Source: Dendrobium chrysotoxum | Lineage: Eukaryota > Streptophyta > Magnoliopsida > Asparagales > Orchidaceae | Assembly: GCA_019925795.1 (NCBI GenBank) | Contig: CM034314.1 | Span: forward strand, 94,607,264 to 94,671,263 | Direction: 5' to 3' | Length of the DNA: 64,000 bases | In this document: positions 1-11,910 of the stretch, one piece after another | Numbering within the stretch: position 1 is the first letter of the stretch | Layout of the letters: every line of letters starts with the position of its first letter | Translations under genes and position numbers: made by a program | Notes under the pieces: generated by a model | What the model saw: only the letters and a program-made list of their open reading frames with translations | The model's database searches: none | Told to the model about the DNA's origin: nothing

Positions 1-389
1 GCGTTTTTCCTGTAGTGTGTCATGCATTAAAATTATGGCAGAGAGTAATTGAGCATAAGTTATGAAGTTATACTAATGTTTCTCAAAATCAGTTTGGATT
101 CATGCCAAATAGGTCTATTATGGAAGCTATACATTTGTTGGGAGGTTTGATGGATAAGTATAGAGAGATTAAGGAAATCTACATATGACATTTATTGATT
201 TAGAGAAAACATATGATAAAGTTTCAAGAAAAGTGCTTTGAAGAGTTCTAGAAAAAAAAAAGAGTTAATAATACTTCTATTCAAGTCATTAAGGATATAT
301 ATAGGAGTTATTACTTGTGTTCAAACACAAGTTGGTTTGACTAAATATTTTCCTATTTTAGTTGTGTTACATCAAGGATCAGTTTTAAA
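1..389 (+). pseudogene. LINE (non-LTR) reverse transcriptase relic, 5' part
   Basis: Broken frames read like a plant LINE reverse transcriptase: a stretch resembling NQFGFMPNRSIMEAIHLL near 88-140, then FIDLEKxYDKV-like text near 190-225. Several stops and shifts make it inactive. It is cut at 389 by an inserted element and resumes at 1213. It runs off the left edge of the window. The family call rests on the characteristic RT text and the matching 3' tail. Confidence 0.75.
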
Positions 390-1212
390 CTATGATGCAA
401 TGACATGGACATGACGATACAAATACGACACGGATACGAGACATGTCAATTATTAAAAATATAGGACACGGATATAGGTTGGGCATGGTATTATAATTTT
501 TGTCTTAAAAATAATATATAGAAATTAAATAAGTAAAATATTAAAAATAATTAAGAATTAATAAATCATTTAACTAGGATTTGTACTTAAAATAATTAAT
601 ATTAGGATGTCGTGATTCGGGCATGGATATCAAATCAGGCATCGAGAGGGGAGACGAAATATTGTCGAAAGTCGTTGTTGATATTAAGATGACATTGGAT
701 AAAGATGAGATGTCGAGACTGCGCAGGGGGCGTGATTGTGGGTGTACAAATTGCTAGCATCAAGCATCAATGTAAAGACATCATTAGACTTAAATGTTGA
801 GATTATTTTAAAATATTGATGTTGTGATGGCGTTAAACGTCGATATTGAGATAGCATCGTTCATTATTGTGAAGCCCTAGTCGTAACTCGTTAGAAGGAA
901 ATGAAAATGAGAATGTTTGGGGAATGAGGTATTGAGTGTGAGCAATTTATTTGGGCATGTGGAGAGGAAACAAGAGTTTTAGTTTTTAATATTTTTAATA
1001 AATAAAAATTTGAAGTACAAAAAATTATATATTTTTTTAAAAATTATAAAATATTTAAGACATGTGTGTCGAACACGCATGTCCAGTTTATTTTTAATAC
1101 TTGTTTAATTGGACATGTCTTCGACGTGTCTGACACGTGTCGGAGGAGTATCGTGTCCGATACATGTTGGACACTGCATACCTTTTCGAGGAGAAGTGTT
1201 GGTGCATCATAG
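390..1212. mobile_element. Non-autonomous TIR transposon (hAT-like or Mutator-like) inserted in the LINE relic
   Basis: The ends are CTATGATGCA (390) and TGCATCATAG (1203-1212), a perfect 10-bp terminal inverted repeat. Flanks GTTTTAAA (382-389) and GTTTTAAG (1213-1220) look like an 8-bp target-site duplication with one mismatch, and the LINE frame resumes right after it. Both ends carry repeats of a GACACG/CGTGTC word, including GACACGTGTCGGA near 1131. There is no transposase. The 8-bp duplication favours hAT; a 9-bp Mutator duplication cannot be excluded. Confidence 0.65.
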
Positions 1213-1665
1213 GTTTTAAGCCCGTATCTTTTTGCTTTAGTCATGGATGTTCTTACTAGACATGCGCAAAAGGATGTATGTTGGTGTACATTTTTTACTA
1301 ATAATATTCTACTTGTTGCTAAGACTAGAGGGAGTTGATGGAAAAACTTGAACTATGGAGGTCAACCTTAGAGTTGAAAGGTTTTTGTTTGAGCAGATCT
1401 AAAACCAAATATATGGATCATAATTTTAGTAGTAATAGATTTATATTTGGATGACTCTATTAGGAGAGTAGATGCATTATATTCAGCCTATGTTAAGAAA
1501 GATAGAGATATACCTAAAAAGGCTTGGTTAAAAACTATTAAATGACATTTTTATTAGATTTAAATAAGAATTTAACTTTTAATAAGACACAATGAAGAAA
1601 GATGATTCATATAGCTAACCCCACGTGGGATAAAGGCTTGTTATTGTTGTTATATTTATGCAAGT
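1213..1665 (+). pseudogene. LINE reverse transcriptase relic, 3' part with tail
   Basis: Reads KALSPYLFALVMDVLTR-like text at 1217-1265, continuing the RT domain of the piece at 1-389. It ends in the usual plant LINE tail: a region like NEERxxI, then CCCCACGTGGGATAAAGGC (1620-1638) and a short TTGTTATTG run. Many stops. Similar tails occur at 32628-32690 (- strand) and 59220-59440. Confidence 0.7.
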
Positions 1666-3178
1666 AAAAGAAATTAATTATTTTATCATTTCTCCAATAG
1701 CATATAGCAATATTAACATTGTTAAGTATATATATAAAAGGCCATATTAATCAATGCATTAAAACTAAGAAAATAATTGTAATTACTATAGGAGAGAAAT
1801 ATAATTATCCACTTTAAATCATAGAAGATCAACTTTTCCACTTCAAGGTTACTTTAATGTTGACTTAACCTTTGTCAACTCTTCCTTAGTTCACAACTTA
1901 TGCATCAGTTGCACAGTCATTTTAGTTTACTTATATTTTTCATAATTTTAAGCGTATGAAATAAAATATACAACCCAAAAAAGTAACTCATAATAAAACT
2001 TAAATATATTTCTTACCTTTTAAAATTGCAAATCACATCTTTCCTCTTCACTCTATTATAATTCTTCGCTTCACATTAATCTAAAACATTTAACTTTTCA
2101 ATTTTTCCTCAATAAAATTCTTTGTCGTACCTTAATCTTTCTTTTCACAACCGCAAATCTCCTCCTCTTAATCTACTCTTTTCATACATTATGAAATTTT
2201 GTTAAAATTATCTCTATGATTAGAACATTAATCTAATCTTATAAATATGAAACAATAAATATTCTAAATTAATCTTACATTATTTCATAATTAGAGAATC
2301 AAGATGAATTCATCCCTAATACCTCAACTCAATTCTCTATTTGAAATCAATGAATGCCTAAGCCTTGCTCAGCTCGATCTCAAGCAAAACTCTGCTTGAT
2401 TCCTCCACTCAACTCACCTTGTTCTTGGTCGTCATACGCACGCTAGCCAGTCTTGCTTAACTAGTTTACTCCTTTACATGCTTTTCCACATGATTTGCCT
2501 CACTTGCACTCTCTTCCTTTGTCTCTTGTTCTCCTTTTTTTTCTCTCACCCAATCTTTCTCTTCGTCTCTCTTTCTCGTTCTTCGTCCCTCACTCCTTTT
2601 TATCTCTCTATCTATGTCTCTCGCTCTTGATCTCACTCCCACTCTCCATTCTCTCTATGACTTGCTCTTGACTATTCACCTATGCCTGTATCCTTTTGCC
2701 TAGCTCCCTTTCGTCTCTCCTTGTGGCGGGGCTCTAGCGTCGGTTCCATTGAACCGACATTGCTGATTCGATTTTTTTAGCCGACTTTTACACTCTTATA
2801 AAAAATTCTTCCTCAAAATTTAATGAGCATAATAATAACAATCACATCTTTATTGAGGAGATGCAAATAACATTCTTGCATTTATGATTCCTTCTCCCGT
2901 ATAACATCTCTTTATGTTTCATGCTTCAATGAGTTTCACACAAATGGAATTTCTTGATTGTGGAGTCATTTTACATCATATTTCAATATCCTCTCAGGTT
3001 CCTATATATATTTTAGATCATGTTATATATCAATTGAATATTTGACAACTCTATTGAATTCATCGGCTATAATTTTTGAAGTGTAGAGATATGAGAAAAT
3101 ATTATGCATTCCCTGCATGTATAAGCCACATTCCTATCTTTCCAATGGCTTCATATGGTCTTATATATCAAGAAAACA
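1666..3178. other. Intergenic, no gene recognised
   Basis: AT-rich to 2330, then a pyrimidine-rich stretch (about 2450-2720, many TCTC/CTCT words). There is no long open frame and no motif I recognise. The pyrimidine-rich part could be retroelement leader sequence, but nothing proves it. Confidence 0.4.
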
Positions 3179-3850
3179 TTACAAACCTTTCATTGGAGTG
3201 ACCTCAACCTCTCCAATGTCAAATTCCACCTGTGTGTGCTTAGTTTCATAATCTTTCCATTGTATATTCTGTCTAGCCTTCAATTCAACCCGAACAAATT
3301 TACTATTATTTGCAACATCATATATTAAATCATCACAAATTTCAATAGCTATTCTTTCTCTTGTTTCTGCCCATCGTAGCAATGTCCTATATTTTCTTCC
3401 ATAAAAGGCTTCATATGGAGCCATTTTTATACTTGCTTGAAAACTTTTGTTAAAAGAAAGTTCTATCAATAGTATGTGTGTTTTCCAGGCTCCACCAAAA
3501 TCAAAGACAATCTAAATAAATCTTCTATAGTTTGAATCGTCATTTTTGTTTGGCCATTAATTTTTGTGTGGAATACAGTGCTGAAAGTTACTCTATTACC
3601 CAAAGATTCCTAGATCTTCTTCCACAACATAGATGCGAACATGCCATCTCTGTCTAAAACTATAGATTATGACACTCCATACATGATACAACCATACAAT
3701 CTCATCCATGTGCAATTTTGTTAGTTTCTCTACATAATCATTCTTTTCAATCAGCAAGAAATGTGTTGACTTATCAGTGTTTCCACAATGACCCAAATAG
3801 TGTCATAGCTTTATCTCGATACAAGTAATCTAATCATAAGATAAATTGCA
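3179..3850 (-). pseudogene. Ty3/gypsy integrase relic
   Basis: On the - strand, 3796-3596 encodes DKSTHFLLI.NDYVEKL and 3469-3179 encodes SFQASIKMAPYEAFYGRKYR. Both match the integrase core and the region just after it in gypsy polyproteins (usual text close to LTKSAHFLP and SFQASIGMAPYEALYGRKCR). The two pieces are in different frames and the domain between them is broken. No LTRs found. Confidence 0.75.
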
Positions 3851-4050
3851 ATTTTATCTCATTTCCTTATAAGCGTGTTTGTTATGCTTTGCATAAAACA
3901 GGGATGATCTAGAAAGATATTATTTCAGTTACTTTTATAAAAAGGCTTATGATGGAATTATAAATTCAATTCCAAATAAAAGAAAAATTACTCATGAACG
4001 AGAGAAGATAATTACATCACAGTTCAAGAGGGTAGGAATACTTTGGAAAA

Positions 4051-4924
4051 GAGAAAATGATCAAAGTAGTCTCTTAACTCTCTGTGAGGGACCTAAATAG
4101 TTCCCAACTATTTTGAAGACCAATTTGGTCCTTCAACTCCTCTAAATGGGACTTTTTTAGTCGTGCCATCTAATGGTAGAGTTGATGGCGTTAAGTATGA
4201 GGTTAATTTAGTCTTTTTTAATTAAAATATTTAATAAATATAATTTTTTAGAGATTATAATTTTTGTAAAAAATTTTATTAAACTTTTCTTTAATAAAAA
4301 AATATACATAATTTTATTTTTAGTAATTATACATAATTTCTTTAATAATAAAAATTAAAATTTTCTTTTCTCAACTCTCGGCAACTCTTAGGGGCTGTTT
4401 ATTATATTTATAATTATTAATTTTAATTATTGTTGCCAAATAATTAATATAAATAATATAATTAAAATTAAAAATAATTATTAATTAATTTAAGCAATTA
4501 ATAATTTATTAATTATATTATATTTTTAATTAATTTTTTTAACTTTTCTTTACCTCTTCACTATTCGTTGCTCTTCGACTTCGCCTCCTTCGCGTGACGA
4601 TGATGGGAGCTTGCTCGTTGCGAATGCAGCCATCTTTCTTCCATTCGCGCGCTTCTTCGGCCAAATCGACTGCGATTGGAAGTAATGACGATGATGGGAG
4701 CTTGCTCGTTGTGAAGGTAGCCATCTTTCTTCCGTCTGTACGCTTCTTCTTTGCTTGTTCCGATAATACCCTCATGCCCATCTCACTTTTTCATTTAAAC
4801 TTGGCGGTATGACCAAAATAGTCTCATTTGGAGGAGTTGAGGGACCAGATTGGTCCCTCAAAATAGTTGGAGATTATTTTGATCCCTCATAAAGAGTTGA
4901 TGGATCATTTTGGTCCTTTTCCCC
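4051..4924. mobile_element. Non-autonomous Mutator-like element with long TIRs
   Basis: About 110 bp at each end are inverted copies of each other. The left half (4051-4160) and right half (4805-4924) both carry words such as GGGACCAATTTGGTCC-type and CTCATAAAGAGTTGATGG-type text. TTTGGAAAA flanks both sides exactly (4042-4050 and 4925-4933), a 9-bp target-site duplication as expected for Mutator-like elements. The interior is AT-rich plus a GC-richer tandem duplication at 4595-4776. No transposase. Confidence 0.75.
4595..4776. repeat. Two-copy direct repeat (91-bp spacing) inside the Mutator-like element
   Basis: GACGATGATGGGAGCTTGCT occurs at 4596 and again at 4687, each followed by GCCATCTTTCTTCC and CGCTTCTTC. 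Short open frames on both strands come from this duplication and are not credible genes. Part of the unit resembles the interior of the hAT element at 15004-15719. Confidence 0.7.
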
Positions 4925-4933
4925 TTTGGAAAA

Positions 4934-6120
4934 ATAGGAGGGTGTATGCAGGTCGAACATGGTCACCTGCATCACATAGTATCTGTTGGGCCACAATAAC
5001 AATGCTTTTCATAAGGTATAAGTAATTACAGGCTTTATCCTCAACCTTATGTTGAACTGTCAAGTTGTTTTATCCATGGTGATGACCGAAGTGATTGAAC
5101 ATAGAAATGAAAAAGGACAAGGCACAAGCATGCGAGGGAACGGACAAGGAAACGCCAAATGACACTCCTTCACGTGAGGAAAGTATGCCACAATTTAGTT
5201 TAACTGTAGAGGAGCAGAGGTGATGACTTGTGTAGCTCTATTCTTTGATATTGTAGTAAATGTTTTGTTGAAATATTTTTGTTTCTGTATGAACGATGTG
5301 AAGTCGTGGTGTCTGGATATCTGCATTTCTTTCTGTTTTGATGAATTTATGGTGGTATGGCAATGGATGTTCTATTCTGTTTTTGTTTTACTAAATCTGG
5401 GATATTTCTGTTTCTGCTTTTGAAGATATGAAATTGCATTGTTTGGGATGATTCAAATGATATTATGTGACCTGCATTTGTTCTAAAGATGTGAAGTGAC
5501 GATGGCAATGAATTATATGGCATGTAGTTGTCTATGTTGTAGCTTTTGTGGATCAAATAATATTACCAATATAATGTACTCGTTTCTTATTAGAGTTAAG
5601 GTATTTGTGATAACTAATTGCAAGAACGTATGGCATTATTATATGTTTGTTTATGCTTTAGATTGTTTTACACTATGTTTATTAACTAGCAATTGATGAA
5701 GAATTGTCTTCCTAAGAAAAATTCAATGTTTTATTGCTGCATAATTGTCTGCACATAATGGTCTTCCCTAGCCTTTTTTTGCGAAGTTGGCCAACTACTA
5801 AGCTTCTTTCTTCCTGCATGACCACCTGAAGCACTTTGTTGAGTTTAGAGGACAATTTTTGGGAATTGGCTCTTTGGGAATTGGCTATGTTGTTGCTGCT
5901 GCTGCTGTTGTTGTTGTTGAGATCTTTGGCTTCTGCTAAAATTGAAGTACCCATAACCATCATCATTTAGTCGCCGCCAAGCTCTATTAATCAGCTGATA
6001 GGATCTAGTTAGGACGGTCCGTACGTCCGGACGTAATAATTTCTCCGTTGCTAGACTGCAAGTGTCTTGACCCTCTTTGGGAGCTCAGAGTACCAAGACA
6101 TGAATAGATTGTCAAACTGA
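4934..6120. other. Intergenic, no gene recognised
   Basis: Contains short open frames only. A 84-codon frame on the - strand (5966-5712) with Asn and Ser runs encoded by TTG/CTG repeats has no recognisable domain. At 6028-6045 the text GTCCGGACGTAATAATTTC resembles the foldback element at 11738-11881 and may be a remnant of it. Confidence 0.35.
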
Positions 6121-6251
6121 GGTTTTGTTTGGAATAATTTTCTTACTGTTTTTTAAAAGTAATTTTTTAGTACAAAATTTTTTAGTTCAAAAAATTTTTA
6201 TAATAGAAAATTACTTGAAAATGCAGTAAGAAAATTGTTTCAAATGAAGCC
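6121..6251. mobile_element. Tourist-like MITE, family 1 (copy 1)
   Basis: Near-palindrome of about 131 bp, beginning with a degenerate GGCTTCGTTTGGGA end and closing with AAATGAAGCC. The inner arms (TACTGTTTTTTAAAAG / AAAATGCAGTAAGAAA) pair with each other. No coding capacity. Confidence 0.75.
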
Positions 6252-6447
6252 TGTGTTTTTAAAGCTCAATCACAATTGTTAGAGGGAATTTTTAACCTCA
6301 ATCACAAATTTCCATATATGTTTCTCTTGTTAAGACCATTATATCGAAAGAGTTGCTAAATCACAAAAAAAATATTCTAAATCAAAACTATAACAGTTCT
6401 AATATAAATATTTTTCTTCCATAGTGCAACATTACAACCAACATTCA

Positions 6448-6544
6448 GGCTTCGTGTTTCTAAAACAGTTTTCTACTATAAAAATTTATTGAACTAGAAA
6501 TTTTTGTACTAAAAAGCAATAAAAAAATCGTCACAAACGAAGCC
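6448..6544. mobile_element. Tourist-like MITE, family 1 (copy 2, shortened)
   Basis: Starts GGCTTCGTGTTTC and ends CACAAACGAAGCC. The left arm is shorter than in other copies, so about 30 bp have been lost. Confidence 0.7.
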
Positions 6545-6745
6545 TTAATTGAAAGTTAAGCTTGCGTGATGATTTTAACTGTAACTTCAGGCCCATCTCA
6601 TCAATGCAGTGGCTAATGAACCATTTAAATGATCATTGTAGAAACTTAAGTTTCAGGGAAGATTGGTGAAATGGTCCATCGAGCTCAACGAGCTCAACGA
6701 TTATGCAATTGAATATGTAACACAAACAACACTCATGTTCTGACA

Positions 6746-6881
6746 GGTTTTGATTTCATTTGAGACAGCTTTCTTATTACTTTCTTAAATAATTTTTAAG
6801 CACAAAAATTTCTTTAACTTGAAATTTTTGTACTAAAAAACTGTTTTAGAAAGCCATAAAAAAGCTGTCTCAAACAAAACC
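6746..6881. mobile_element. Tourist-like MITE, family 1 (copy 3)
   Basis: Starts GGTTTTGATTTCATTTGAGAC and ends GTCTCAAACAAAACC. The arms are complementary around AAATTTCTTTAACTTGAAATTT. A few extra bases sit in the left end. Confidence 0.7.
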
Positions 6882-7930
6882 TTTGTGACAGACTTCACTA
6901 CAGTGTTGGAAGATGAAACCTTACATGCCTTTCAGATCTATTTAAAATTATCTTACATGCCTTCAAAAACACTTCTCATATGCCAAATGATAATTTCTTA
7001 TGAAGAAACATAACAAATGAACATTTCACTGATCACTTGACTTCAAATAGCTTATGCATAACAATTCAGTCAAGATTTTGAACAATTGGGAGCACTGAAC
7101 AATTCCAAATCAGATCAATAATTCATAGTAAACTATAAAATTTGTCTTATAACAATAATATTATCAACCAAAATCTAAAGCAATAAAATAAATCCCTTGA
7201 TTTATTTTGATTGACATTTTATTAGTTTCCTTAAATTTAATTTTCTTAGTTTGCATTAATCAAATTTTGATATTAGCTCGAATTGGATTTATTTAGAAAT
7301 ATTTTTTGACTAAGAAATTAGGACGTTTAGATGCACAACATTGAATTATATCAACATTTTTATATTTATTGATATAATATCATAAATTTTAAATAATATT
7401 ATCAATATTAATTTATTTTGAGTTATTAATATAATTTAAAAAATTATAGTAGCATATGTATGCAATTATAAAATAGAGTGGGGCCTATATGCTAAGATGG
7501 CTGACTTAGTGGTTGATGACAAATCTATGATGATTAAAGGTGAAGAGAAGAATATATATTTGGAATTATGCTTCATTTATCTAATTTTTATTTAAGAGAT
7601 GCCTTGTAGCTATGGTTATAATTCACATCAAAGTTTTAGTCCAATTAGATGATGACACATTGAATATTGTTTGGCCTATATATGGGCTATTTGTCAATAT
7701 ATTATTGCACTGGTGGTTTTATTTATATTATTCACAATCACTATGTTTTATCAAAAATAATATTTTTAGGGAAATTTAAAAAAAAAAGAATTTGGATATT
7801 ATTTTTACTAATATAAAAACAGTTGAAAATTTATTTCAAACAAAACAAAAATTTTTATGAGTCTTGGTAATTATTTTAATATGAGAATATATTTATTTTT
7901 GAACTAATTTGTCTAAGAAATTTTGATTTA
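6882..7930. other. AT-rich intergenic DNA
   Basis: No open frame of note, no repeat ends and no RNA gene recognised. Confidence 0.4.
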
Positions 7931-8129
7931 GGTTCTGATTAGGATGGTTGTAGGGTTTTATAAAGTCAGTTATGAAGTTACTATGGAGTATGTAACTTGA
8001 CTATTTCTGCCGTAAAAAATGGGTTTCACTGTAAAAGATTTTGAAAAGAAAGTAGCAAAAATTCAATAGCCAAATAAAATTTTAATTGTTGTCTGAAAAA
8101 CAAAATAGCAAGAAAGCTATTACAAATAT
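7931..8129 (+). mobile_element. MITE, family 2 (copy 1)
   Basis: Shares with 10168-10380, 51680-51973 and 58960-59125 the left-end order TTTTATAAAG, GTTATGAAGTT and, near the right end, AAGTAGC then GAAAAACAAAAT. The best-preserved copy suggests an end close to GGGTATGTTTGGGA. Confidence 0.55.
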
Positions 8130-8185
8130 ATTTTTAATGCATTGTCTATCATTAAAACATAACATCACAGTTCTTTGTTATCAAT

Positions 8186-9697
8186 TGTTATGCCCCGTAA
8201 TCTAAGTTGAAAATAATTATATTTTTTATTTTTTAATAATAACAATCAGAGCTATCTAATTTCTTTTAGTAATAAATACTAGCAGGAATAAATATATTGA
8301 TCAAAACATCAATATACATATAATTTTATTATCAAAAAATCATATACATTAGTTGAGAGTTATATATATACAATATACTGTCTACTCACTCATAAGCTCA
8401 AAAGAATAACTAAAAGATAAAATAGCAGTAAAACTTGAAGAATCCTGTATGTGATCAGCCTCACACTCCTAAACCTCTTCCATGACCTAAAATTATTAAA
8501 TCACTTATATTGACCATATAAAACCCAGCATGCCACTCGAAACATAGTACTTAAGTTAAAGCATCAAAAAAAAGTATGCATGAAATCATTTAGTTCATAA
8601 CAGTAGCAATCAATATGATGATAAATCTGTGCAGAAATAGTAAACACAAGCGGTAACAGTAAAACTCATAAAACAGTATAATATGAATATCGAAACTGTA
8701 GATTTTAAACAATTATTCTTAAACCAAACATCATAACAATATTGTTCAAATAATAAGGAAATCGTATGAATTAGTAAAACAAAAGTATTTACAAAAATTA
8801 TCAAAAATTTATGACAATGTAGTACTATTAAGAAATCATATAGGAGTGCACATGATGTTCAGTTATTCTATATCAGCCTCAAATCAATATCTTAATACAT
8901 GCACAGTAATAGTAAATCAGTAATAATGATTAATGAATCAATAACAATAAATCAGTAATAGTAATTCATTGTCTTATATGCATGTCCAAGCAACCATATT
9001 AAATAAGTAAGAAAATCTGACTTGTGTGGTGTTTTTTTTGTATGTATTCTTAGTTCAGTATCCATATGACTTTCAGTAATTAGAGTCGTCACTCTTACTC
9101 TTCCGCACAATAATTACTCCTTATAATTCACAATCAGTAAATCACATGAATCAGTAGAGGATATCACCACAAACCACAATATTTAAAAGAAAATTCATCG
9201 GCCCAGTACCATCATGTACAAGTATAAAACATCAGTAATAAACTAGGCCTTCTTATTTTTGCACACATAATATTATAAAAGTGATAACGACCAGCTGTTA
9301 CTCATTCGCATGATCATATTAATTCACAATGCTTTACTAAAAGTATAATCACATCAAAATGCCCAAATCACTATTCATGCTCGTGCCGTACAAAATAAAA
9401 TGAATAACATTTTAACCGGTAAAATATAAAACCATCCAGTCAAAATTATCAGAATAATCAATACTATAGTATATCAAAAGTTGTATGATAGAACTTCACT
9501 AAAACAGGAGAAAATGCAATAAATATTGATTTAGATTGAAGAATAAGTCCTAGAATTAAAATAATTGAAAACAAAGATCGGATAGAAATTACCTACAATG
9601 ATTAGAATACTTTTCGTAATAGCGGGATCCTTTTCTTTTCTTTCTCTCTCCTTTTCTCCTTCTCCTCTCCTTCTTCCCTTCCTTTCTCGGAAAGCCA

Positions 9698-9790
<93 letters not shown>

Positions 9791-10032
9791 CGGCTGAGTG
9801 GAAAAAATTTATATCAAAAAATATTTTTCAATGCATAGTGCCATGGCGCTCCAACTCGACGCTTCAGCGCTGCATGTTCATTCCAAAGTTATTGTGCATG
9901 AGCACTGTCGCGTCAAACTTCAGTGCCCCAGTGCTACACACCCTAGAGCTGCTGAGCTCTAAATCACAACGCTACAGTTTAAAAATTTCAGGTTTTTCAA
10001 ATAAATCCATTTAAGAACTCAAGGTTATTACA
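8186..10032 (+). repeat. Solo LTR of an unassigned retrotransposon
   Basis: Begins TGTTATGCCCC and ends GGTTATTACA, the usual TG...CA form with short inverted ends. About 1.85 kb. No primer-binding site or polypurine tract adjoins either end, so it appears to be a solo LTR. Flanks TCAAT and CCAAG match at only three of five bases, so the TSD is weak. It contains a long GA microsatellite. The orientation given is tentative. Confidence 0.5.
9701..9787. repeat. (GA)n microsatellite
   Basis: About 43 uninterrupted GA units inside the solo LTR. The 138-codon frame at 9598-10014 is an artefact of this run. Confidence 0.95.
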
Positions 10033-10167
10033 CCAAGTCTTTGAGTTGGACTTTTGAGTGAATTAGTTAGCTAAAAGTGTCGTTCTCTTATTATGAAAAA
10101 AAAGGAATTATATATATATATATATATTCAAAATTAAACTAAAGATACAATAATTTTTTAATATTTA

Positions 10168-10380
10168 AGATTTGATTAGACTAGCTGTAGTATTTCATAA
10201 AGTTGATAGAAAAGTTATTGTTAGGAAAAAAATTTAGCTACTGTGATCGAAAAAAATATACTTCTACTACATAAATTTTTGAAAAGCGATGAGAAAACAA
10301 CAAGAAAGTAGCAGCTAAACAAAATTGTGATTTCTATCTGAAAAACAAAGGAACGAGAAAATTGTCCCAAATAAACCCTA
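10168..10380 (+). mobile_element. MITE, family 2 (copy 2)
   Basis: Contains TTCATAAAGTTGAT near the left end and AATTGTCCCAAATAAACCC at the right end. Internal AAGTAGCAGC and GAAAAACAAAG words are shared with the other copies. Confidence 0.55.
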
Positions 10381-11176
10381 GCATTCTACAAAATCTAATT
10401 CAAAAAATAATTTTTTATCACATAAAATTTTAAAAAGTAATTAAAAAATTAAAAGAAATTGAAATTAAATTATATAAAAAAAATAATCTCAAGCACACTA
10501 ATGATTTGTGATTACTTCATCCACACTAAATGATCAAGACATACCAAGAAACTTTAGGGGCAAACTAGACAAGCTCTGTTTAAAAACTTGGAATTTGAAT
10601 ATGTTCATGTAAATTATAAAAGAACAACAGTGAAAATTATTATATTTATTTTGAGATTAGTGCAGCATTAACTTTTCATATAAAAGAACTAATCTCAAAG
10701 TAAATCGATTAGTTTATATTAAAATATCATAATATAATTCTTTTCATAAAATTTTATTAGCCAAATGTAGCATCCTATATAATATAATAGAGGCCTAAAT
10801 AAGTTAAGCAAGGACCCATAAGGCCATAATCTTGCAAATAATACAACTTGCTATAATTGAGATGATGGCCCAATTTGTAAGAAAAAAATATTTATAAATT
10901 GGACTGTTAAGAGTGTTTAGATTTATTTAATTTTTATTTTAGTTTATTATAATTCAAAATTATCTTACAATTTTTATTTTTAAAAGTCTTAATGTGTTGG
11001 CTTGTCTACTTCACCTACTCTAATTTTAATATTTATAATATTAAATTTGCAAATAATTAATTTAAAATAATAATAATAATAAAATTCAAGTTATAAATTA
11101 GTAGAATTTAGTGAAGGCAAGTTTTATTTGGCTCATTAAGAAAATGAGTCAAAATTTATTAATTTAATAAGTTAAA
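10381..11176. other. AT-rich intergenic DNA
   Basis: No gene or element ends recognised. Confidence 0.4.
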
Positions 11177-11650
11177 TATGAGGTGTTCATGAATATATAT
11201 ATATACTCAAAATATGTTAAAGGATCGAACTCGAGTCCAACTCAAAATTATCTTGACCTGAATCTAGTCAACTTGAGTTCGCCCTTATAATAAATAATGA
11301 GTCCAAATGTAGACTCGAATTCGACTGGCTTGCAACTCGAATGACCTGAACTTGAACCAATAACTCTATTTGATTAAAATATTATAACTTATCAACTATG
11401 AAGTTTAGGTTAATTAATAAAAAAATAAGAAGATCACACCAACAAGTAAAAGAATTCAATGAAAAAAAGTTAAAAAGATCGCTTTTGAGTCAAAGTAGGT
11501 TCACGGGTCATTCAAATCCAACCTGTTATTAATTGGGTTAGAATTCCAGACTCGATCGACTTATTTATTAAATGGATCAATGCAAATTAAAATTTTTTTT
11601 CATTAGGTCCAAATCAAATTAACAAATCACATTATTGATTGACATCCCTA
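11177..11650. mobile_element. hAT-like non-autonomous element, degraded
   Basis: The right end ATTGACATCCCTA (11638-11650) is a common plant hAT terminus. The left end TATGAGGTGTTCATGAAT is a diverged inverted counterpart. The interior is rich in AACTCGA and TTGACCTGA-type words in both orientations near the ends. No clean 8-bp TSD. Confidence 0.45.
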
Positions 11651-11737
11651 TTTAAAAATAATCTTTGTCATAATTTTGCCTGAAAAATATTTATTTATTT
11701 TTATTAAATCTAAGCAACAACCACTTTTCTAATTGTG

Positions 11738-11881
11738 AAATTATTACGTGTTCACCGGATGGCGTCCAGAGACGAATCAGGACGCGCCACATCATATTTT
11801 ATTATGTACCACTGTGTATCAGAATGATGTGATATATCCTGATTCACATCTGAACCGTTCGATTACCGCATGTAATAATTT
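11738..11881. mobile_element. Small foldback MITE (about 144 bp)
   Basis: AAATTATTACGTG at the left pairs with CATGTAATAATTT at the right, followed inward by partly complementary arms (TTCACCGGATGG / CCGTTCGATTACCG). No coding capacity. Superfamily not assigned. Confidence 0.55.
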
Positions 11882-11910
11882 ATCTCTCTAATTTCACCTT
11901 TCACTGTCAG

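Noticed and set aside
5712..5966. 84-codon - strand frame with Asn/Ser runs
   Set aside because: Low-complexity TTG/CTG repeat translation with no recognisable domain.
9598..10014. 138-codon frame with a poly Arg-Glu run
   Set aside because: Caused by the GA microsatellite in a solo LTR.
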